Assembly: GCA_003132905.1 (NCBI GenBank)
Contig: PKZC01000383.1
Coordinates: 1-10,165, forward strand
Source of the DNA: Bryobacterales bacterium
GTDB lineage: Bacteria; Acidobacteriota; Terriglobia; Bryobacterales; Bryobacteraceae
DNA length: 10,165 nucleotides
Direction of reading: 5' to 3'
The position numbers and the translations under genes are program-made. The notes beneath the pieces are model-generated. The model did no database searches. It worked only from the letters and a program-made list of their open reading frames with translations, and was not told the DNA's origin. Below, piece by piece: positions 4,779 through 10,165 of the stretch (positions are counted from its first letter, which is position 1; each line of letters opens with the position of its first letter).

Positions 4779-7700
4779 CTAGTCGATCGTAATTTTTAGC
4801 GTATCCGATGCCGACGCGCCGGGATTCGTCGCCACCAGGGAGACCGTTTCCGCGTGTAACAGATCGCTTGCTGGAATGTCGATGGTAACGTGGCTTGAAT
4901 CAACGATCGTCGTTGTCCGATACCCTCCATTCCATGTCACCGCTACTCCAGGCTGGAAGTTAGAACCGGTCAGCGTAAGTACTGTGTTGCCGCTGCCATG
5001 CGAAATGGAAGTCACCGAACTGGAGGTTAACGTAGCCGCGGAACTCTTCTTCAACAACTGCGGAGTCACAAAGGGCCCGCGCAATAGCATGAGTACCGTA
5101 TCGAGTAGGCTAGAGTCCGGTGCAACAGACAGGAGCGCCAGCCCATCCTGGCCAAAACGGAGCATCGTCCATCCTGCCAAGACACTCGATGCGGATTGCG
5201 GCATATCCAGCACCGTCTCCGGGAGATACGTGTTTAAGTCGTAGCGCACCAAGCCATATGCCCAGGTCCCTGCGGTATTCACTAGCATCAGGAACTCCTT
5301 CTGCAGCGAGGGATCCGCGGCGGCGACTACTCCACCCGAGGTGTATCCGCCATAATAGAAGTCAAACAGGGGCAGCGTGGCAATCTGGGAAGGTGGGGTC
5401 GTGGTTGGATTGGCGATGCCGCCGCCGGCTCCGTAGACCAGTCCATTGCTTCCCAAGTCGATTGTCCCGCAGAAACCGCCCATACCATCCAGAGTCGTGC
5501 CATCGATGAGCGTGACACCATCCGTATTCACGTCATACCGGTAAAACTCTGCACCAGTCGTTTGACTGTCATAGGCGTAGATACGGGATGCACTGGCGAA
5601 AACCGGATTCACGCCTTGGTAGATACCGGACATGTTGGGGCGGAAGCTGCCGGTTTCGCCGCTGATATCGAATATGCCGAAAGTGCCTCCTTCGCCCTCC
5701 GTGTTGACCGCAAGCGTGGTGTCGCTGCCGGGCATGGTCGCAAGCCAACTTGCGGTTACGCTGGTCGGTCCGCCCTGCGGTAACGAAAGCGGGATCGTGG
5801 CAATCAGTTTCCGTTGCTCCAGATCAAATTGCGCCAGGCTGTTCGCGCCGCTCAGACCAATAAAGAGGTATTTGCCGTCGGAGGTCTCGGCCAGCACGGT
5901 CGGCTGGCTGCCGACAAAGACCGGCGCTCCCACGGCCCCAGTGATTGGGTTGATCCTGACAACGGAATTGCCAGCGATGTTCGTCGCGGTGCTGGGAACG
6001 GCGGCATACAGCATCTGAGAGTAGGGATCCAAGGCAATTGCGTTCGCAGGCACATTGACGACATCGTAAATGGTCAGCGGAAGGATCTGCGTGACACCTC
6101 CGCCTGGCCCGGGATTCGAGACGGTTATCGGCGCCCAACCGTACTTCCCGATCTCCGCAGCAGGCACGGAGGCAGTGAGTTGGGTTGCGCTCACCATCGT
6201 TGTCACCAGTGTCGCCGAGCCCAGGTGGACGACCGAATTGGCGTTGAAACCCTCGCCGGTGACGGTTAGGGTAAATTCAGCCGACCCGGCCTGAACCAGA
6301 TTCGGAGAAATAGCAGAGATCGTCGGCGGCGGGTTGTACAGATTTCCTGTAACCGTAGTGCTAGTGGTGGACCGATTGTTCGATGTCCTCGGATCGTAGC
6401 TGATGGACGAGATGTACGCAACTCCCGCGAATGCCCCCTCGCTCCTCGGCGTGGTTTGCACGGTCACGGTGGCGCTCGCGCCTTTTGCCAAATTCCCGAG
6501 GTCGCAGACTAATTCGGTACCTGTCTCGCACCCTCCCTGGCTGGTGGATACTTTGTCAATCGTCATAGAAGAATCCAGGTTCATGACCAGCGTTGCGCCC
6601 TTCGCCTCGCTCGGCCCCTGGTTGCTCACGGTCGCCACCCATGAGGTTGGCGATCCGGTCGTCGCTGTCGCCGGAGCGGTCAGGGTCACAGACAGGTCGG
6701 CCGGAGAAGAGTCGAGATTTTTCACGAGATTCGACTGGAAGATGAAGATCTCGGTGCCGGCACTGAGCGCAAGCCCATCCTGTCCCCAGCGGACGATCTT
6801 TTGGAAACCCGCTGAAAGGCCTGCCGCGATGGTGCCATGCAGGGTAAAGGTGCTCTCATTGAAGGCCAACACCAACGCCGATGTGCCAATAAACGCCCTT
6901 CCGAGGCTCGAATCCGAAACCACTGGACCCGATGCCTGTGCGTTCCCGCTGCTATAAAAAGTTCCCAGCAGATCGCCTGTGGTGGCATCCAGCACCTGGC
7001 CGCTGGAGAGGTAAAGCCGGCCGCTGTCATACTGAATGGAGTTTGCAGCAGTACTAAGCGTGACGCTTGACGTCTTTGTGATTCCGGTGGAGTCCACCGT
7101 CAAATCCTGGACTTGGCCGTTATTTACTGCGTAAAGAACGGACGAGGATGAACCGAAGCTAAACCCTCCGGCTGATTCTGAAACGGTCTTAGCGCGGGCC
7201 ACACCGGAATCGTAGATCGCTATATCCGCCGTGCTAGATACGACCACCGAATTTGGCTCTCCCGGTATAGCTGCAAGGGCGGTGGCAGTGTATGGCGGAT
7301 CGTAAACTCCCGGGCCGCCGCCCAAGTAGAATTGATTAAACACCACGCCCCGGCTCAAATTGACTTGCGCGACGGCTGCCGCGCCATCGAGACCGACAAA
7401 AAGCTGGCTGCCATCCGTTGAGAGCGCGAGCTTATCAGGACCGCTCCCCACCTGGATCTTCCGCCGAATGGCACCAGTTGCGGGATCGATGCCCACCACC
7501 GTGTTCCCGCCAGTTCCAGCACCAGAGACGGGCACGGACGCATACAACAAGCCATCAACCGGGTTGTACACGATGTCGTTGTTCGCCAAGTTGATGTAGA
7601 CCGTGTACGTTAACGCGGGCGAGGGTCCTGCGCCCGAGCCCGGGGTCGTCACACTGATATTCACATTTCCCGGCAGTGCAAGGTTGGCAGCGGGAATCGT

Positions 7701-8252
7701 CGCCGTAATCGTTCCGGAGCTCACGAAGTTGGAAGGAACGATCACGCCATTTACAGACACCTTCGTCTCAAGGGTAAACCCAGTTCCAGTCAGCGTCACA
7801 AGAGCTTCGGTGTTGATTGGGCCCGCGTTCGGGTAGACAGCACCCAAGGTCGGGGCAGGCGGGGTAGTGATCTGCAGCACGATCGCGTTCGAGAGCGCGG
7901 GAATCGCGGTGGGCGTATCCACTTGCACGGTTGCCGTCCCCACAGTGCTCAGATCCGATGCAGATACGGTCGCGTACAGCGAGCTGTTGAATAGGTTACT
8001 GGAGAGGGAGGCGCCGTTCCACTCGATTACGGAATCCGAGGTGAAGCCGGATCCCACAACAGTAATGACTGTGGACTGTGATCCGGCAACGATCGAGTTC
8101 GGGGTCACAGAAGTGATCACCGGGGTGGATGCTTGCGGAGCCGCTCTCCCAACTACGCAGCCGCCCACAAAAACCAGGAGACTCAGCCAAAGAACCGAAG
8201 TAAAGAAACGAGTAGAACGCTGCCGCAATCCAAAGCCTGAGCGCACTTTCAT
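4779..8252 (-). CDS. Large TIG-domain / beta-propeller surface lipoprotein
   Basis: 1157 residues. The N-terminus has basic residues, a hydrophobic stretch at 17-30 and the lipobox VGG-C (C32), so the protein is probably lipid-anchored after export. Domains in order: IPT/TIG ~44-128 (VITSVTPNSIVAGSQ), IPT/TIG ~133-217, a YncE/NHL-like propeller ~220-512, a DUF11-like domain ~516-636 (PADLSVTLTAPA, WVATVSNQGPSEAKG), IPT/TIG ~642-728, a second propeller ~731-1065 and a terminal TIG ~1075-1157. The two propellers are internal copies: both have LLYASVP/MLYAAVP near the start, a LFVGL/LFIGL strand and RWGQDGLAL/RFGQDGLAL at the end. DUF11 and TIG modules usually mediate surface display or binding; the ligand is unknown. 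GAGAGGGG 7 nt upstream supports ATG 8252. Repeats lie on both sides of the gene. Confidence 0.9.
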   Translation of the reverse strand: MKVRSGFGLRQRSTRFFTSVLWLSLLVFVGGCVVGRAAPQASTPVITSVTPNSIVAGSQSTVITVVGSGFTSDSVIEWNGASLSSNLFNSSLYATVSASDLSTVGTATVQVDTPTAIPALSNAIVLQITTPPAPTLGAVYPNAGPINTEALVTLTGTGFTLETKVSVNGVIVPSNFVSSGTITATIPAANLALPGNVNISVTTPGSGAGPSPALTYTVYINLANNDIVYNPVDGLLYASVPVSGAGTGGNTVVGIDPATGAIRRKIQVGSGPDKLALSTDGSQLFVGLDGAAAVAQVNLSRGVVFNQFYLGGGPGVYDPPYTATALAAIPGEPNSVVVSSTADIAIYDSGVARAKTVSESAGGFSFGSSSSVLYAVNNGQVQDLTVDSTGITKTSSVTLSTAANSIQYDSGRLYLSSGQVLDATTGDLLGTFYSSGNAQASGPVVSDSSLGRAFIGTSALVLAFNESTFTLHGTIAAGLSAGFQKIVRWGQDGLALSAGTEIFIFQSNLVKNLDSSPADLSVTLTAPATATTGSPTSWVATVSNQGPSEAKGATLVMNLDSSMTIDKVSTSQGGCETGTELVCDLGNLAKGASATVTVQTTPRSEGAFAGVAYISSISYDPRTSNNRSTTSTTVTGNLYNPPPTISAISPNLVQAGSAEFTLTVTGEGFNANSVVHLGSATLVTTMVSATQLTASVPAAEIGKYGWAPITVSNPGPGGGVTQILPLTIYDVVNVPANAIALDPYSQMLYAAVPSTATNIAGNSVVRINPITGAVGAPVFVGSQPTVLAETSDGKYLFIGLSGANSLAQFDLEQRKLIATIPLSLPQGGPTSVTASWLATMPGSDTTLAVNTEGEGGTFGIFDISGETGSFRPNMSGIYQGVNPVFASASRIYAYDSQTTGAEFYRYDVNTDGVTLIDGTTLDGMGGFCGTIDLGSNGLVYGAGGGIANPTTTPPSQIATLPLFDFYYGGYTSGGVVAAADPSLQKEFLMLVNTAGTWAYGLVRYDLNTYLPETVLDMPQSASSVLAGWTMLRFGQDGLALLSVAPDSSLLDTVLMLLRGPFVTPQLLKKSSAATLTSSSVTSISHGSGNTVLTLTGSNFQPGVAVTWNGGYRTTTIVDSSHVTIDIPASDLLHAETVSLVATNPGASASDTLKITID

Positions 8253-8259
8253 GAAAGAG

Positions 8260-8267
8260 CCCCTCTC
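8260..8267 (-). promoter_or_regulatory. Shine-Dalgarno of the TIG lipoprotein gene
   Basis: GAGAGGGG on the minus strand, seven bases before the ATG; it decides the start codon. Confidence 0.6.
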
Positions 8268-8435
8268 TTCTCTGCGTGATCAACTACTTTTTGTGAAACA
8301 GATGGAAATTCACCTATAACAGCAGGGCAAATCGTGGACGACGTAATTGGCCGCCAAAAGCGTTCCCGGCTAAAAAATGCAATCCCTGCCACGCACGGGG
8401 CTTTACTCAACGTTTTGTGATGTTAACACGGGTTA

Positions 8436-8464
8436 TAGGGCATGAAAGGATGGTACTTGCCCTA
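8436..8464. repeat. 7-bp inverted repeat TAGGGCA/TGCCCTA
   Basis: Perfect arms at 8436-8442 and 8458-8464 separated by 15 bases. It could be a protein-binding site, an element end or a weak hairpin; no T-run follows, so it is not a terminator. Confidence 0.5.
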
Positions 8465-8664
8465 AAAGTGCCAGGACAATACCGAAAAGATAATGGCCGC
8501 TCTATCTGTACCGGTACTTCATACGTGATTAGCATTTGCCTGGATACGCGCTCTCCGAAAGTTGGCGCGAGCCGGAAGTCCTCTTCTGGGAAGTTACCCG
8601 CGTGGCCATCACCGCTGCTCGACCAAGTGCCCTAAACCTATTTCAGCTTGCCAAGGTCTGTACC

Positions 8665-8712
8665 GAATGATAAAAGAACGCCATTGGCGAATGATAAAGG
8701 ACGTTATCACTG
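8665..8712 (+). repeat. Two tandem 24-bp repeat units
   Basis: Units at 8665-8688 and 8689-8712, each beginning GAATGATAAA and continuing A/G-GACG or AGAACG, with exact 24-bp spacing. A third unit lies at 4619 beyond the lipoprotein gene. Tandem short sites of this kind are seen at ends of some insertion sequences (transposase-binding repeats), but no transposase is present. Confidence 0.6.
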
Positions 8713-8912
8713 TGATTCTGCAACTACGAGCTCGTATAAAAACTCAGTTTCTCGTTGCGGATGTTCCGCTCCCTCTCGATCTCCTAAATTGGCGTGACGT
8801 ACACAGTCTCGTGATCTTGCTCACGTTCGCAACCACTTACCAGCTCTCGCCCGTAGAAGTCCGCTCCCGCCTGGCTAAACTGGAGCCGAATGCACCGCCG
8901 TCCCACCTCGAA

Positions 8913-8945
8913 GCCAACCGATCCAAAAATGCGTCAGCAAACACA
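8913..8945 (+). repeat. Partial core of the 155-bp repeat
   Basis: GCCAACCGATCC then AAAAATGCGTCAGCAAACACA-type sequence, matching bases 4478-4512 and 9092-9126 with two or three missing bases and one G-to-A change. Only the core is present here, without the flanking hairpin, 147 bp ahead of the full right copy. Confidence 0.65.
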
Positions 8946-8981
8946 AAAAGTATGCTGATGCGCAACCCGCCCCGCCACCCA

Positions 8982-9017
8982 CCAGCCACTGGCGGCCAGC
9001 CACTAACCCCCAGCCAC
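8982..9017 (+). repeat. Three CCAGCCAC words at 14-nt spacing
   Basis: CCAGCCACT at 8982 and 8996, and CCAGCCAC at 9010. The spacing is exactly 14 nt, while the bases between differ. Short degenerate tandem array; function unknown. Confidence 0.45.
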
Positions 9018-9040
9018 GAATCCGTCTCACAGTAACCCTT

Positions 9041-9194
9041 GGAGTTGGCGGTGAACGAACCGACTACCAGTGACGGCCGGTAAATCTGCCGGCCAACCGA
9101 ACCCCAAAAATGCGTCGGCAAACACATAGTGGTTGCCAATCGGTGTCTCCCACACTCGGTTGGAATGGCGCACCACGTATCGTGGCGAAACGAT
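9041..9194 (+). repeat. 155-bp direct repeat, right copy
   Basis: Partner of 4426-4580. Starts GGAGTTGG and ends GCGAAACGAT. The GGCCGG/CCGGCC arms (9075-9080 and 9089-9094) are unchanged while the loop differs in length and sequence (8 versus 9 nt). The second stem seen in the left copy is degraded. The terminal TATCGT/ACGATA and CCACG/CGTGG pairings are kept. It ends 71 bp before the start of the next gene, so it may sit within that gene's upstream region. Confidence 0.85.
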
Positions 9195-9265
9195 ACATAT
9201 GCCCGAGGGTTGCTCGTTGATTTTAAAACGTGCCTTTTGGGCCTCGACATGCGAGCTGCTAGTAA

Positions 9266-10165
9266 ATGCCGGTGCGGACCTTCTTTGCTCTAGTCCTTCT
9301 GAACTCCGCCAGTTTGAGTGCCGCGACAACCGGGTTCCTGCTAGGCGCAAACTATAGCGAATGGTCTCTCCCCGGAACTAGAAACATCGCAACAGACAGC
9401 TCCGGCGCACTCTACATTCTGTCAATCTGTCAGGTCGATGTTTCGTGTGTAACAAAACTTTCGGCGGACGGGACGACAATCCTGTGGCAGAACAATCTCG
9501 GAGTCCTCAGCGAAGACGACGCCATGGCAGTGGACCCCAGCGGCGGTGTCTACGTGATCCCCAGCTACCAGCCTGGCGATCTCACCGTGTACGTCGCAAA
9601 GCTGGGCGCCAGCGGGACGGGCATCGCCTGGAAAACCGCGGTTGCCGTCGACCTTGGTAACCTCGCGATTACAGCGGACCCCCAGGGCCGCGTCTATCTG
9701 GCCGGGGCAATAAGTTCCGTAACTTCAGCCGTCATTCGACTGAACGCGGCCGGAAGCTCCGTCGATTACACGGCGCAGATGCCGGGTTTGGTGCTCTCGG
9801 TCGCCGCCGACGGGACCGGCGGAGCGTTCGCTACGGGAGACGCGGGCGTTCCATTTATCGCCCGAATTGCGCCCGATGGTTCAATGGTATTCAACACACC
9901 GCTGCCTACATTGGGTTCAGCGGAGGCGGTTGCTGTCGATCCGAACGGGAATGCAGTGGTCTGCGGCATCGCGACGAATGGGTCCATTGTGCTGCTCCAC
10001 ATCGATTCCAGCGGAGCCGTTTCGCTCTCGTCGGTGGTGGGATCTTCCACATCCACCGTGGCTGGCTCTAAATTCATTCTGGACGCAGAGGGCAACGCGT
10101 ATGTCACCGGGACTGCTTACGTGTACGACAGTGGTCTTCCTGATTTAGGGCGTGTTCACACTAAC
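9266..10165 (+). CDS. Secreted beta-propeller protein with SBBP/NHL-like repeats (partial, runs off window)
   Basis: ATG 9266 is directly preceded by an in-frame TAA, so the frame begins here (GTG 9272 is the only close alternative). It is open to the last base, giving 300 residues. Residues 1-19 (MPVRTFFALVLLNSASLSA) form a signal peptide with a plausible cleavage at ASLSA. The mature part carries at least six blade-like repeats roughly every 46 residues: IATDSSGALYILS (41), MAVDPSGGVYVIP (87), ITADPQGRVYLAG (135), VAADGTGGAFATG (179), VAVDPNGNAVVCG (222), ILDAEGNAYVTG (271). Such repeats fold as beta-propellers and are expanded in exported acidobacterial proteins; the ligand is unknown. The last eight residues (DLGRVHTN) no longer look like a blade and may come from an insertion. 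No good Shine-Dalgarno is seen. Confidence 0.85.
   Translation, partial: MPVRTFFALVLLNSASLSAATTGFLLGANYSEWSLPGTRNIATDSSGALYILSICQVDVSCVTKLSADGTTILWQNNLGVLSEDDAMAVDPSGGVYVIPSYQPGDLTVYVAKLGASGTGIAWKTAVAVDLGNLAITADPQGRVYLAGAISSVTSAVIRLNAAGSSVDYTAQMPGLVLSVAADGTGGAFATGDAGVPFIARIAPDGSMVFNTPLPTLGSAEAVAVDPNGNAVVCGIATNGSIVLLHIDSSGAVSLSSVVGSSTSTVAGSKFILDAEGNAYVTGTAYVYDSGLPDLGRVHTN

Larger units (their letters stand above)
8268..9265. other. Repeat-rich region without a convincing gene
   Basis: About 1 kb between two divergent exported-protein genes. The open frames here (for example 8562-9035 plus) have no recognisable domain, run through the repeats and lack ribosome sites. The region holds a 7-bp inverted repeat, the palindrome GTACCGGTAC (8508-8517), 24-bp tandem units, a 14-nt-spaced CCAGCCAC series, a partial core and a full copy of the 155-bp repeat. 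Two loosely related stretches, TGCCCTAA...TACCGAA at 8458-8486 and 8628-8667, add to the impression of decayed mobile-element ends. The promoters of both flanking genes should lie here, but I could not place them. Confidence 0.6.

Noticed and set aside
6403..6957. Long plus-strand frame opposite the lipoprotein gene
   Set aside because: Antisense shadow of a clearly coding minus-strand frame with TIG, DUF11 and propeller signatures.
8379..8391. TGGCAGGGATTGC on the minus strand, resembling a sigma54 promoter
   Set aside because: GG and GC are 8 bp apart instead of the required 10, so it does not fit a -24/-12 element.
8330..8420. Possible GEMM (cyclic-dinucleotide) riboswitch upstream of the lipoprotein gene
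   Set aside because: Fragments such as AGCCGGGAACGC and GTAAAGCC recall the motif, but the conserved GGCAAACC and GGGACGCAAAGCC boxes are absent in the right order.
8562..9035. 157-codon open frame on the plus strand
   Set aside because: No recognisable domain, no ribosome site, and it passes through the 24-bp tandem units and the partial repeat core; best read as a chance frame.

Overview
The window reads as a metagenome-type fragment of an Acidobacteriota genome (Bryobacterales/Solibacter-like). This is an inference from gene style: IPT/TIG-plus-propeller lipoproteins, a six-repeat secreted propeller protein, and an Ig-like tail resembling the acidobacterial TIGR03437 domain. No rRNA, tRNA or CRISPR array was seen. 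The first ~340 bases may not belong to the same genome.

Layout. (1) 1-632 holds damaged ATPase genes. On the minus strand, an ABC-F-like N-terminus is joined exactly at the Walker A motif to a SufC-like body. On the plus strand, a P-loop ATPase gene stops after 49 codons. (2) 649-1770, minus strand: a compact mazE-mazF-DUF1697 operon with a recognisable promoter, operator-like palindrome and Shine-Dalgarno in front of mazE. (3) 1865-2999, plus strand: an ECF-type sigma factor overlapping by 8 nt a four-helix membrane protein that is probably its partner. (4) 3124-4458, plus strand: a SAM-dependent methyltransferase with a beta-rich C-terminal extension. (5) 4779-8252, minus strand: a 1157-residue lipoprotein made of TIG domains, two related propeller regions and a DUF11-like domain. 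(6) 8253-9265: about 1 kb with no convincing gene, filled with repeats and palindromes. (7) 9266 to the end, plus strand: a secreted beta-propeller protein, open at the window edge.

The least ordinary structure is a set of repeats around the lipoprotein gene. A ~155-bp element occurs at 4426-4580 and 9041-9194 in direct orientation. It carries a conserved GGCCGG/CCGGCC hairpin with a variable loop, and a third partial core lies at 8913-8945. A separate 24-bp unit (GAATGATAAAGGACG) occurs once at 4619 and twice in tandem at 8665. Both families therefore bracket the lipoprotein gene. The left 155-bp copy also supplies the last ten codons and the stop of the methyltransferase gene. The mobile or regulatory nature of these repeats is not known from the sequence.

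The genes do not form one pathway. The toxin-antitoxin operon and the sigma-factor operon diverge from a shared 94-bp intergenic region. The methyltransferase and the two large exported proteins look like accessory or surface functions in a repeat-rich neighbourhood.
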